This document shows positions 9,779-16,606 of a DNA stretch of 53,919 nt, one piece after another. How positions within the stretch are numbered: the first letter of the stretch is position 1; each line of letters starts with the position of its first letter. The notes below the pieces were generated by a model. The model saw only the letters and a list, made by a program, of their open reading frames with translations, had not been told where the DNA came from and searched no databases. Source of the stretch: a virus. The position numbers and the translations under genes were made by a program. The DNA is taken from positions 1-53,919 of IMG/VR virus record IMGVR_UViG_3300032240_000787; one strand, 5' to 3'.

Positions 9779-11278
9779 ATGGCTATTGCTGATGATGAAG
9801 TTGTTGGCTCTGCCAAACCTCAAAATCCAACCGAGTTCGTCAAGGCCTATGGGGCTATTGCCGCCAAGGTTGGGCAAGAAATTGGCGTTGACCCTGCTGT
9901 GCTTTTGGCCAAGTGGGGCATGGAAACCGGGTGGGGGAAACACATCGTCGGTGAGCACAATCTCGGAAATATCAAGGATATGACCGGGCAGGGCAAGCGT
10001 GGGTATGACAAGCAAGAAAACTCCAATGACGCATATTTGTCGTTTGAAGACCCCGAGGGCTGGGCTAGGTACTACTCTGACTTTATCAAGCGTGGCTACC
10101 CCAATGCAATGAACACTGGGTCTGACATATCCAAGTTTGTCACTGGACTGTCCAATGGTGTTAATGGTTCATATTTTGGCCGCACAGACCCGCAAAAATA
10201 TCAGGATGCCGTGTCGGGAGCGCATCAGCTTGCATCAAAAATTTATGGGGCACCGCAAGAACATTCTTCTGAAGGGTCTAATCCGGGTGTTGGCGTTCCT
10301 CCATTGCCATCTGCCAGCAATCCCGTTAATGACCCCAAAGGAAGTCCTGAACCGGCGGAAATCAGCCCATTTTTAGGCCTTATTCCGGGCGCAAAATATG
10401 GCTCCCTTGCGGGAGCCGGGTTAGCTGTTGCTGATGCCAAATTCAATGCCGCATCTGGCGTGAAAGAGGCTTGGGACGCTTTGCGCGGAAGGAGTGCTCC
10501 TACCGTACCAACTCCAGCCGCACCAACTCCAGTTACCCCTGTTGCACCGCCAGTAGCCATAGAGCCAAGAGTTGCAGCCGCTACACCTAAGCATGGAGGT
10601 GAAAACTGGGTCAAAGCATTAACTTCGGTTGACATCCCAGATGCTCAAATGAGCAAAGCAGATCTGGACACGGCAAAAGGCATGAAAACAGCCGTTGGTC
10701 GAGCCGGAGAGCCGGGGTTCACTGGAGGAACCATTACCAAAGGGGGTGTGATCATCACCCCCCAAGCGGCTGCTGAATTAGAAAAAAGAGTTTCAGAGTC
10801 CGAAAGGCTTGCAAATAATGCTCGGTTGATGCGTGAAGCAAAGGCCAGAATCGCAAATCAAGCAGCAGAACAGTCTAGGGCCGCTGAGGCCGCAATGCTG
10901 GCTCGTGGAGAGGCTCAAGCAGCGCAAGCCGCTGCACATGCGCCTGTCCCATCTTCTCCGCTTTGGCAGTATGCAAAGCGGTTGGCCAGCTTTCCTGTCA
11001 GGGGCGCTTTGGCGGGTGCTGGCGCTGGTTTTAGCGCTCTTGATTTCATGAATAGATACAACCGCAAAGATATGTCTGGAGCAGCGATTGCTGGCCTTGG
11101 TGGGGTTGCAGGCACCATTGCTCCATTCGTGGCAAGTGCAGGTGCTTTGCCTGCTATATCTATGGCCGCGCCCTTGTACCTAATGGCTGAAGACCGAATC
11201 AGATACCTTAAAAAGCATCCAGAGGCTCAGACTGTCTCGGAAGATATCTATGACCCCATGGGGAACATTCAAAGGTAA
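9779..11278 (+). CDS. Virion-associated muramidase (GH73/FlgJ-like) with hydrophobic C-terminus
   Basis: 499 aa. Residues 15-160 resemble glucosaminidase/lysozyme-like domains: LLAKWGMETGWGKH with candidate catalytic E49, then NLGNIK at 61-66 and YLSFEDPEGWARYYSDF. Such enzymes cut peptidoglycan locally during DNA entry. A Pro/Ala-rich linker (about 235-270) and a helical region follow. The C-terminal ~90 residues contain Gly/Ala-rich hydrophobic segments (LAGAGAGFSALDF, GAAIAGLGGVAGTIAPF) that could insert in membrane. It is the last gene of the virion operon, followed by a strong terminator. AAGG lies 8 nt before the ATG. Confidence 0.8.
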   Translation: MAIADDEVVGSAKPQNPTEFVKAYGAIAAKVGQEIGVDPAVLLAKWGMETGWGKHIVGEHNLGNIKDMTGQGKRGYDKQENSNDAYLSFEDPEGWARYYSDFIKRGYPNAMNTGSDISKFVTGLSNGVNGSYFGRTDPQKYQDAVSGAHQLASKIYGAPQEHSSEGSNPGVGVPPLPSASNPVNDPKGSPEPAEISPFLGLIPGAKYGSLAGAGLAVADAKFNAASGVKEAWDALRGRSAPTVPTPAAPTPVTPVAPPVAIEPRVAAATPKHGGENWVKALTSVDIPDAQMSKADLDTAKGMKTAVGRAGEPGFTGGTITKGGVIITPQAAAELEKRVSESERLANNARLMREAKARIANQAAEQSRAAEAAMLARGEAQAAQAAAHAPVPSSPLWQYAKRLASFPVRGALAGAGAGFSALDFMNRYNRKDMSGAAIAGLGGVAGTIAPFVASAGALPAISMAAPLYLMAEDRIRYLKKHPEAQTVSEDIYDPMGNIQR

Positions 11279-11327
11279 CTTGATCACGACGGCTGTCTCC
11301 CCGCCGTGAACCCTGAGAGGGGTGATT

Positions 11328-11360
11328 GACCCCCCACTCACGAGGTGGGGGGTCTTTTTT
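11328..11360 (+). terminator. Intrinsic terminator of the rightward virion operon
   Basis: A perfect 10-bp stem (GACCCCCCAC at 11328-11337 with GTGGGGGGTC at 11345-11354), a 7-nt loop and six T residues at 11355-11360. It lies 50 nt after the muramidase stop and faces the leftward genes that end at 11415, so it separates convergent units. A weaker ACGGC/GCCGT hairpin sits upstream near 11288-11309. Confidence 0.92.
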
Positions 11361-11414
11361 ATTTTGTTAATCCAATTAAAAAGCAGATCACAAAAACACA
11401 AAGAAAGAAGTGAA

Positions 11415-11645
11415 TCATGCCTTGTTTCGGATCTGCTGGATGCGCTCGGCCACCAGATGGTTGACTGAGCGTGCCACTTTGATGCACTCGGTGCGCTCGG
11501 CCTTTGCAATTGCTGGGGCACCGGCCTTTACAAATGCGTTTGCCAAGGCCACCAAATCGTCTTCAAGGAAGTTGTAGTTCTCTTCCAAGGTCACCCCCCG
11601 GAAGGCCTCGCCGACCTGCTCAGGCGTCAATGTGATGTCTTCCAT
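11415..11645 (-). CDS. Small acidic protein, unknown function
   Basis: 76 aa from the ATG at 11645, preceded by AAGGGG at good spacing; a GTG six bases further upstream is possible. The product is helical, with an acidic N-terminal half (LTPEQVGEAFRG, NFLEDDLVALANAF) and a more basic C-terminus (VAERIQQIRNKA). It is the last gene of the leftward cluster. No clear terminator follows on this strand. Not recognised. Confidence 0.6.
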   Translation of the reverse strand: MEDITLTPEQVGEAFRGVTLEENYNFLEDDLVALANAFVKAGAPAIAKAERTECIKVARSVNHLVAERIQQIRNKA

Positions 11646-11654
11646 GGTCACCCC

Positions 11655-11822
11655 TTACCACCAGCCAAACCAAATACCCGTGCCATGGATATTGGCAATT
11701 GGGAAAATGAGAGCGCCTGCGATCAGGAACCCCCACGCAGCAATCTTGATGCAGACCACTACGTGGGTAACCCACGAAAGAAGGAGCCATCCTCCAATTG
11801 CAAAAATTAAGAGTTCGTCCAT
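11655..11822 (-). CDS. Small membrane protein, 55 aa
   Basis: An open frame from ATG at 11822 to TAA at 11655. The product is almost entirely hydrophobic, with two predicted membrane-spanning stretches (LLIFAIGGWLLLSWVTHVVV and AAWGFLIAGALIFPIA) and an aromatic C-terminus (GIWFGWW). It fits exactly between its neighbours (3 nt from the upstream gene, 9 nt from the downstream start). Function unknown; a superinfection or envelope role is possible but not shown. Confidence 0.6.
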   Translation of the reverse strand: MDELLIFAIGGWLLLSWVTHVVVCIKIAAWGFLIAGALIFPIANIHGTGIWFGWW

Positions 11823-11825
11823 GGC

Positions 11826-12032
11826 TTACTCCACTCCGGGCAGTTCGTTCTGCTCGGCTTGTTTGTAGTTCTCCACCTTCGCGCCAGCGGCCAGCAATTC
11901 CACCAGATCGGTCTGAGACGCCACATGGGCGTGGATGGTTGCATTGGCCACATGGGCGATGGCTTGGGCTTTGCTGGCGGCGTTCACCAGACGGATGCCG
12001 CTCGGGCCTCCAACGACGTAAATACGGGACAT
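11826..12032 (-). CDS. Small protein, unknown function
   Basis: 68 aa from the ATG at 12032, with GGAG 6 nt upstream; an in-frame TTG at 12044 is less likely. It starts MSRIYVVGGPSG, then a helical Ala-rich segment (AASKAQAIAHVANATIHAHV), suggesting a small alpha/beta fold. It begins 1 nt after the upstream nuclease stop (TGATATG) and is probably coupled to it. Possibly a partner of the nuclease, by position only. Confidence 0.6.
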   Translation of the reverse strand: MSRIYVVGGPSGIRLVNAASKAQAIAHVANATIHAHVASQTDLVELLAAGAKVENYKQAEQNELPGVE

Positions 12033-12033
12033 A

Positions 12034-12825
12034 TCAGACTCCAAATTTGTTTTTCAATTGCCAGAAGGACAGCAGGGCTTGGAACATCTTCCAGCCGCGC
12101 TGAAGGTCTTCTTCGCTCCACTCTTTGACCTTCACGAGGCCCGGGTAAGAGACGGAAGCGAAGACGTTTGCGCACCGTGCATTGGGCATACCCACGCCGA
12201 CTCGATAGGCGGCAAGTTGCATCAGGTGCTCGTCGTATGCCGGGACATCGTCTTCGGGGCCAAACTCTTTCGTTTTGGCGTCCAGCATGATGCCCACGGG
12301 CGCGGACTCGTCGGGGCGGGTGAAGAGGTCAGTCTTCCCGCCAAAGCCCAGAGGGTGCGAGAACGAGATTTCGGTCTCCCACTTCTGGAAGGGATGCGTC
12401 TTGAAGTGCTCAAAAACAACCTCTTCAAACGACTTGGCAATCTCGTCATGCTCGACAGGGCGAACCCCACCGTACCATGCCTCAATCGACTCATGGACTC
12501 TCGTGCCGCGCTCTGCGGCGATCTTTGCGGTCGCTTTGGAGTCCAGCACCACCCGGTCGATGAATTGCTTCTCGGTCTCGCCCTCGACCTTTGGAAGGGT
12601 GAGCGCGGCCAGAAGCAATTGCTCGTTCTTCCAGACGTCCAGACCGGGCTTTGCGGCCACTTTGAGGATCGTGGTGACCGAGGGCACCAGATTCATCTTC
12701 CGGGCGTCCCTGAGGGTCGTAGGGCGGTCTGAGCCGTCCTTTGCCTTCACGGTGTACTGTGGCTTGCCGTCCTCACCGCGATACCAATGAACGGACTCTG
12801 CTGAACGAGCAATGATGGTAGTCAT
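12034..12825 (-). CDS. PD-(D/E)XK exonuclease (RecB/Cas4-like)
   Basis: 263 aa. Motifs in order: LVPSVTTIL (47-54), RGTRVHESIEAWYGG with H111, GFGGKTDLF with D166, GIMLDAKT with D182 and K184, and YDEHLMQLAAYRVG with Q203. These are the H...D...DxK...QxxxY residues of the RecB-type nuclease family used in recombination and DNA-end processing. It sits between small genes and next to the SSB-like gene, consistent with a recombination module. Its start overlaps the stop of the upstream gene as ATGA. Confidence 0.85.
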   Translation of the reverse strand: MTTIIARSAESVHWYRGEDGKPQYTVKAKDGSDRPTTLRDARKMNLVPSVTTILKVAAKPGLDVWKNEQLLLAALTLPKVEGETEKQFIDRVVLDSKATAKIAAERGTRVHESIEAWYGGVRPVEHDEIAKSFEEVVFEHFKTHPFQKWETEISFSHPLGFGGKTDLFTRPDESAPVGIMLDAKTKEFGPEDDVPAYDEHLMQLAAYRVGVGMPNARCANVFASVSYPGLVKVKEWSEEDLQRGWKMFQALLSFWQLKNKFGV

Positions 12826-13070
12826 GCGCTCACCCCTTTCTTCTTCTCCCAGCGCTTTTTGGCAAGGTCGGATTGACGTTCGCGTTGCTCGGGCGTCCAG
12901 ACCCGGCCCCGCTTTTTCTGGCCGATGGGCACGCCAAACAGAACTGGCTGCTCTTCAATTGAAACAACATGCTCTTGGAAGACCGGCGCAGAGATGATGT
13001 TGTCGATGGCCGACTCTAGACGAGCGATTCGGTCGAGCATGGACTGCTTTTCCGCTTTAGAAATAAACAT
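12822..13070 (-). CDS. Small basic coiled-coil protein
   Basis: 82 aa. A helical N-terminal segment (KAEKQSMLDRIARLESAID) is followed by a strongly basic C-terminus (IGQKKRGRVWTPEQRERQSD, KKRWEKKKG), which suggests nucleic-acid binding. GGAG lies 6 nt upstream of the ATG and the stop overlaps the nuclease start (ATGA). By position it may help the nuclease or the SSB-like protein. Not recognised as a family. Confidence 0.65.
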   Translation of the reverse strand: MFISKAEKQSMLDRIARLESAIDNIISAPVFQEHVVSIEEQPVLFGVPIGQKKRGRVWTPEQRERQSDLAKKRWEKKKGVSA

Positions 13071-13098
13071 GGTATTCTCCTGTTTTTAATACTTTTGT

Positions 13099-13734
13099 TT
13101 AAAAGGGGATGTCATCGTCTTCGTCAAATGCCGGGGCGGCTGGGGCGGCAGGTGCAGACTTGTTCAGTCGCTCCCACTCAGGGGTACCCATGATCTTTTT
13201 CTTCAGGTTGTCGCTGAAGGTCTCAAACATGGCCATGTCGGGTTCACCCAGCATGAAGATCTCGTTCTTGTTCACCGCAGTCGGCAGACCGGCCTGCTTG
13301 ATCATGGACGGCACCGGGGTGATGCCGTTGACGTTGACGTACATCTTGCCGTCGTTGCCCTGCTTCTCAATCACATTGAGCATGCACCATGCATCCAAAA
13401 TGGTCTTGAGGTCAAAACGGCGCATCTCCTCTTGCGAGAATGGCTTGCCTCGCCACGACTGCAAGTCGGCACGCAAATTGGCTTTGTCAGACCACGACAG
13501 GGTGTAGTTTTTGAACATGGCGAACGGGCGACCGTCCTGCATCTTCAACGCCTTGCCAGAGTCGTCTTGGCCGTGGATTTCCCAGCCCAGCATAATTTTG
13601 CGCAACATCTTGACTTGGCCAAGATACTCAGACTTTTGCGTGCCCAGATCAATGATCCGGTAACAACGAGCCAAGTGCAGGCCGGGGGGTGTGGACTCAA
13701 ACGATCCACCTTTGTTTTCAACGAAAAAACTCAT
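13099..13734 (-). CDS. Single-stranded DNA-binding-like protein with DDDIPF tip
   Basis: 211 aa from ATG 13734 with GGAGG 7 nt upstream; a longer frame to 13893 has no good start and crosses the promoter. The body looks like a phage ssDNA-binding beta-barrel protein (ARCYRIIDLGTQKS, VKMLRKIMLGWEI). An Ala/Pro linker leads to the acidic end DEDDDIPF, the same kind of tip that bacterial SSB uses to recruit partners. It is next to the nuclease gene. The fold is inferred; the tip is directly visible. Confidence 0.75.
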   Translation of the reverse strand: MSFFVENKGGSFESTPPGLHLARCYRIIDLGTQKSEYLGQVKMLRKIMLGWEIHGQDDSGKALKMQDGRPFAMFKNYTLSWSDKANLRADLQSWRGKPFSQEEMRRFDLKTILDAWCMLNVIEKQGNDGKMYVNVNGITPVPSMIKQAGLPTAVNKNEIFMLGEPDMAMFETFSDNLKKKIMGTPEWERLNKSAPAAPAAPAFDEDDDIPF

Positions 13735-13826
13735 CAGAACCTCCAGATAAAAACGTCCGCAAGGACAACAGCAAGACCAACAACACACGCAAAAAACAGC
13801 ATCTTGTCTTGAAAGTCGTAATCCAT
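13734..13826 (-). CDS. Very small membrane peptide, 30 aa
   Basis: ATG at 13826 preceded by AGGAG at about 6 nt. The frame encodes a short polar N-terminus, one hydrophobic helix (MLFFACVVGLAVVLADVFIW) and ends RF. Its TGA shares one base with the ATG of the SSB-like gene, so translation is coupled. It is the first gene of the leftward transcript. Too short for routine gene calling. Function unknown. Confidence 0.6.
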   Translation of the reverse strand: MDYDFQDKMLFFACVVGLAVVLADVFIWRF

Positions 13827-13842
13827 AACTGACTCCTAAAAC

Positions 13843-13893
13843 CGGCAACATCGCCGTGGACGAACTATAACACAGAATTAAATCGTGCAACAA
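13843..13893 (-). promoter_or_regulatory. Leftward promoter (TTGTTG - 18 - TATAGT) with 5'-terminal hairpin
   Basis: On the minus strand: -35-like TTGTTG (13893-13888), 18-nt spacer, extended -10 TGT-TATAGT (hexamer 13869-13864). An A follows 7 nt after the hexamer (13857). A 4-bp hairpin CGGC-GATGTT-GCCG (13856-13843) starts on the very next base. The same layout is seen at 14145, 19217, 21448 and 24683. It would drive the 30-aa gene, SSB-like, nuclease and small genes. Confidence 0.7.
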
Positions 13894-13895
13894 CC

Positions 13896-13923
13896 TTGCT
13901 CAAACAAAAAGTTTTGTTAAACT
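13896..13923 (+). promoter_or_regulatory. Repressor promoter with embedded inverted-repeat operator
   Basis: -35-like TTGCTC (13896-13901), 16-nt spacer and extended -10 TGT-TAAACT (hexamer 13918-13923). A perfect 7-bp inverted repeat AACAAAA-AG-TTTTGTT (13903-13918) fills the spacer. It also lies just upstream of the leftward promoter. This is where a Cro/CI-like protein would be expected to bind to control both promoters. The ATG of the repressor begins 8 nt after the -10 hexamer, leaving no room for a ribosome-binding site. Confidence 0.7.
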
Positions 13924-13931
13924 GCAACCGC

Positions 13932-14138
13932 ATGACACTGCTTGAATACTTCAGAGACGAACCGAGGGGAGCCAAGTCGGAGATGGCAGAGCACCTGCGC
14001 ATCACGCCGACGTGGCTTTCCCTGATCATGCGCGGACAACGAAAGGCGTCTGCAAACCTGTGCGCACGCATCGAAAAAGCCACACAAGGGCTGGTGACGA
14101 GGGAAGAACTTCGCCCAGACTTGTACGGAAAACTTTGA
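13932..14138 (+). CDS. Cro/CI-like helix-turn-helix repressor
   Basis: 68 aa from ATG 13932. The HTH is visible around residues 14-40: AKSEMAEHLRITPTWLSLIM then RGQRKAS, with C-terminal LCARIEKATQGLVTREEL, as in YdaS/Cro-type regulators. A small DNA-binding protein at a divergent promoter pair is a classic phage switch. No Shine-Dalgarno sequence is seen, and the promoter position predicts an mRNA starting at or next to the ATG, so translation may be leaderless as for lambda cI. No integrase is seen in the window, so lysogeny is uncertain. Confidence 0.8.
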   Translation: MTLLEYFRDEPRGAKSEMAEHLRITPTWLSLIMRGQRKASANLCARIEKATQGLVTREELRPDLYGKL

Positions 14139-14150
14139 GCGTGTTATAGT
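14121..14150 (+). promoter_or_regulatory. Rightward early promoter (TTGTAC - 18 - TATAGT)
   Basis: TTGTAC at 14121-14126, 18-nt spacer, extended -10 TGT-TATAGT with the hexamer at 14145-14150. An A lies 7 nt after the hexamer (14157). A hairpin (TCGC 14158-14161 with GCGA 14168-14171, extended by A14157-T14172) begins immediately. It should drive the structured leader and the ParB-helicase-primase genes. Confidence 0.75.
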
Positions 14151-14156
14151 TTTCAC

Positions 14157-14260
14157 ATCGCTTGGCGGCGATTTTTTGGGTAAACCGAGGCCGGGATTCT
14201 GGCAGTACCCACTGCTCCGCCAACACCGCAAGGTGAGAGTCCCGACCTCGGTTTTTTTTT
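14157..14260 (+). ncRNA. Structured leader RNA / attenuator with three-way junction
   Basis: After the 5' hairpin and a T6 run, a long stem forms between 14182-14199 and 14237-14254: AAACCGAGG pairs with CCTCGGTTT, and CGGGATTC with GAGTCCCG through one G-U pair, with one C/A mismatch. It encloses two hairpins: GCAGT-ACCC-ACTGC (14202-14215) and CACC-GCAA-GGTG (14224-14235), the latter with a GNRA loop. Nine T residues follow (14252-14260), then the GGAG of the next gene. This could be a terminator-attenuator, an antitermination site or a small RNA. The structure is seen in the sequence; the function is inference. Confidence 0.65.
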
Positions 14261-14270
14261 GGAGATGACA

Positions 14271-15080
14271 ATGACAAGAATGGTAAAACTGGAGCACATT
14301 CGCCTTGATGGCGGCACGCAGTTTCGAGATCAGATTGACCAGAACACGGTCAAGCAATACACAGACTGCATGCGCAATGGCGCAAGTTTCCCCCCAATCC
14401 AATGCACCTACGACGGTGTGAATTACTGGATCTGGGACGGCTTCCACAGATACTTTGCGACCCAGTCCGTGGGCTTCAAAGAGATCTCTGTGGAGTACAA
14501 ACCGGGCACCATGGAGGACGCGCAGGACTTGGCCCTGAGCGCCAACGGCAAGCACGGCCTGCCACGCAACAACGCCACCAAGCGTAAGCAGGTTGAGACG
14601 GCTCTGGGCATGGAGCGCCATGCCAACAAATCTGACCGCGAAATCGCCAAGCTGTGCGACGTATCCCATCCCTTCGTGGCTTCAATCCGAAGCCCTGAAG
14701 TCAAGGAGAAGCAGGCCAAGAACCGCGACGCATCTGCGGCCAAGAAGGTGGAATCGGATTCCATCAAGGTTAGTGATGTCGTGCCGAGCACCCCGGTGGA
14801 ATCGGATTCCACGGACTCCAAGCCACCTGTCACGCAGGACTACGGCCCGGACGCTGAAGAACTCAAGGCCATGGAGTTGGCCGAGCAGTCCGACCGCGAC
14901 ACCATGCACAAGATGCTGGAGGCCGACGATGCCTTGGCCACTGCAGTCAAGGAAATCGAGCGCCTGAACTTCCTCAACGCTCAGATGGAGATCCGCATCG
15001 CGGCTCTGATGAACGAAAAAAATGCCGCCATCAAGATGGTGAAAGACCTTGAGAAGCAACTGAAGAAAGCCAAAAAATGA
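14271..15080 (+). CDS. ParB-like nuclease-domain protein with coiled-coil tail
   Basis: 269 aa from ATG 14271, chosen for GGAG 6 nt upstream (ATGs at 14265 and 14280 are alternatives). Residues 8-90 look like a ParB/sulfiredoxin fold with DGGTQFRDQID and IWDGFHR (54-60). An HTH-like segment follows (SDREIAKLCDVSHPFVASI). A linker holds two copies of VESDS, encoded by repeated palindromes (about residues 160 and 176). The last ~60 residues are a coiled coil ending in Lys-rich sequence. Such phage proteins act in DNA binding or transcription control. It overlaps the helicase gene as ATGA. Confidence 0.8.
   Translation: MTRMVKLEHIRLDGGTQFRDQIDQNTVKQYTDCMRNGASFPPIQCTYDGVNYWIWDGFHRYFATQSVGFKEISVEYKPGTMEDAQDLALSANGKHGLPRNNATKRKQVETALGMERHANKSDREIAKLCDVSHPFVASIRSPEVKEKQAKNRDASAAKKVESDSIKVSDVVPSTPVESDSTDSKPPVTQDYGPDAEELKAMELAEQSDRDTMHKMLEADDALATAVKEIERLNFLNAQMEIRIAALMNEKNAAIKMVKDLEKQLKKAKK
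14748..14764. repeat. Palindromic repeat copy 1 (last base differs)
   Basis: GTGGAATCGGATTCCA followed by T instead of C, so 16 of 17 bases match the consensus palindrome GTGGAATCGGATTCCAC. It lies in the linker of the ParB-like gene and reads V-E-S-D-S-I. Confidence 0.85.
14796..14812. repeat. Palindromic repeat copy 2
   Basis: Perfect copy of GTGGAATCGGATTCCAC (8-bp arms, 1-nt centre) only 31 nt after copy 1, in the same linker of the ParB-like gene and the same reading phase, coding V-E-S-D-S-T. Confidence 0.9.
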
Positions 15081-16606
15081 CCGAAGTCCTAGCACAGCGA
15101 GTGTGTGATGATGGATCTACCTTTCCAACTCCACGCCCCTTCCAACTCGACGCCCATCAACAACTCCGTCAGGGGTTCCGCGATGGCCACAAGAACCAAC
15201 TGATCATGGCCCCTACGGGGGCTGGCAAGACCTACCTTGGCCTGCGCATTTGCAACGAGGCCATGCAAAAGGGCAAGCGTGCCGTGTTCCTGTGCGATCG
15301 CACCACGCTGATCAACCAGACCTCTGCCGCCGCCGACGGGTACGGCTTGAGTGAGCACGGCGTGATTCAGGCCAACCACTGGAGACGCCAGCCCGACAAA
15401 CTGCTCCAGATCGCATCTGCCCAGACCATCGCCAAGCGCGAGTACTGGCCGCAACTGGATGTGCTAGTGGTCGACGAGGCGCACACCCAGATGAAAGTCT
15501 GGACTGAGTTTGCCCAGACCACGCAAGCGGCTGTGATCGGCCTGTCGGCCACCCCGTTCTCGACAGGACTGGGCAAAATCTTCACCAACCTGATCAACGC
15601 CACCACCATGCACGAACTCACGCAGTCTGGCGTGCTGGTGCCCATGCGGATTTTTTCCTGCACCAAGCCCGACATGACTGGCGCGGCCACCGCCGGTGGT
15701 GAGTGGACGGACAAGGCCGCAGAAGAGCGCGGCATGGACATCGTGGGCGATGTGGTCACTGAGTGGATCAAGTTCTCCGAAGGCCGCAAGACCATCGTGT
15801 TTGGTGCCACCATAAAGCACTGCGAGGAGTTGGCCCAGCAGTTCATCAATCAGGGCATCATGGCCGCTGTGTTCACTTCGGAGACCACCGCCAAGGAGCG
15901 TGAAGCCCTGTTGCAGGACTACCGCCGCCCCGACAGCTACATCCGGGTGCTGATCAGCGTGGAAGCCCTTGCAAAGGGTTTTGACGTGCCTGACGTGGGT
16001 TGTGTGTGCGATGCCCGGCCACTGCGCAAGTCGTTGTCCACGGCCATCCAGATGTGGGGTCGTGGCCTGCGCTCGTCGCCTGAGACCGGCAAGAAAGACT
16101 GCTTCCTGCTGGACTTCAGCGGCAACATCATTCGTTTTGCCGAGGACTTCACCGACGTGTTTTTCAACGGGCTGGAATCGCTTGACTCCGGCGACAAGCT
16201 GGACAAAAAGATCCGCAAGGACGAGGACATCGAGGTGCGTGGGTGCCCCAAGTGCGGCTACACCCCGTTCCACAAGCGTTGCATGGCATGCGGCTACGAG
16301 CGCGTGCAGAAGAACGCATCCGAGGCACTGCCCGGGCACATGCAAGAGATCACCATCGGTGAGGGCAAAAACAAGAAGGTGCTGGCCAGCAACGCCGAGA
16401 ACCTCTGGCACCAACTGGTGGCCTATGCCAAGATTCATAGCGCCCCTGAAAAGCAACAGGGCAGAGCGTGGCATTTATTTAAGAAGATCACCGGCCAAGA
16501 GCCGACATGGCGCTTCACCACCGCCCCGCAGGTCGAGATCTCTCGCCACACGTACAACAAGATCACGCAACTAAACATGGCGTGGAAGAAGGGGATGCAA
16601 CGATGA
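15077..16606 (+). CDS. Superfamily 2 DEAD/DEAH-type DNA helicase with zinc ribbon
   Basis: 509 aa. Walker A APTGAGKT at 45-52, DEAH at 133-136, SAT at 157-159, VEALAKGFDVPDV near 295-307 and motif VI QMWGRGLR at 325-332 are all present. A four-cysteine zinc-ribbon-like element (C390, C393, C402, C405) follows the helicase core, then ~100 residues without a recognised domain. The order resembles phage RecQ/DEAD-type replicative or repair helicases. It is coupled by ATGA overlaps to the ParB-like gene and the primase gene. It probably unwinds DNA at the phage origin or during recombination. Confidence 0.92.
   Translation: MTEVLAQRVCDDGSTFPTPRPFQLDAHQQLRQGFRDGHKNQLIMAPTGAGKTYLGLRICNEAMQKGKRAVFLCDRTTLINQTSAAADGYGLSEHGVIQANHWRRQPDKLLQIASAQTIAKREYWPQLDVLVVDEAHTQMKVWTEFAQTTQAAVIGLSATPFSTGLGKIFTNLINATTMHELTQSGVLVPMRIFSCTKPDMTGAATAGGEWTDKAAEERGMDIVGDVVTEWIKFSEGRKTIVFGATIKHCEELAQQFINQGIMAAVFTSETTAKEREALLQDYRRPDSYIRVLISVEALAKGFDVPDVGCVCDARPLRKSLSTAIQMWGRGLRSSPETGKKDCFLLDFSGNIIRFAEDFTDVFFNGLESLDSGDKLDKKIRKDEDIEVRGCPKCGYTPFHKRCMACGYERVQKNASEALPGHMQEITIGEGKNKKVLASNAENLWHQLVAYAKIHSAPEKQQGRAWHLFKKITGQEPTWRFTTAPQVEISRHTYNKITQLNMAWKKGMQR

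Noticed and set aside
13735-13893. Longer N-terminus of the SSB-like protein (start at 13893)
   Set aside because: The extension crosses the leftward promoter and the 30-aa gene; GGAGG before 13734 supports the shorter form.
15464-16474. 336-codon frame on the minus strand
   Set aside because: Antisense to the helicase gene, which has all its motifs; composition typical of a shadow frame.
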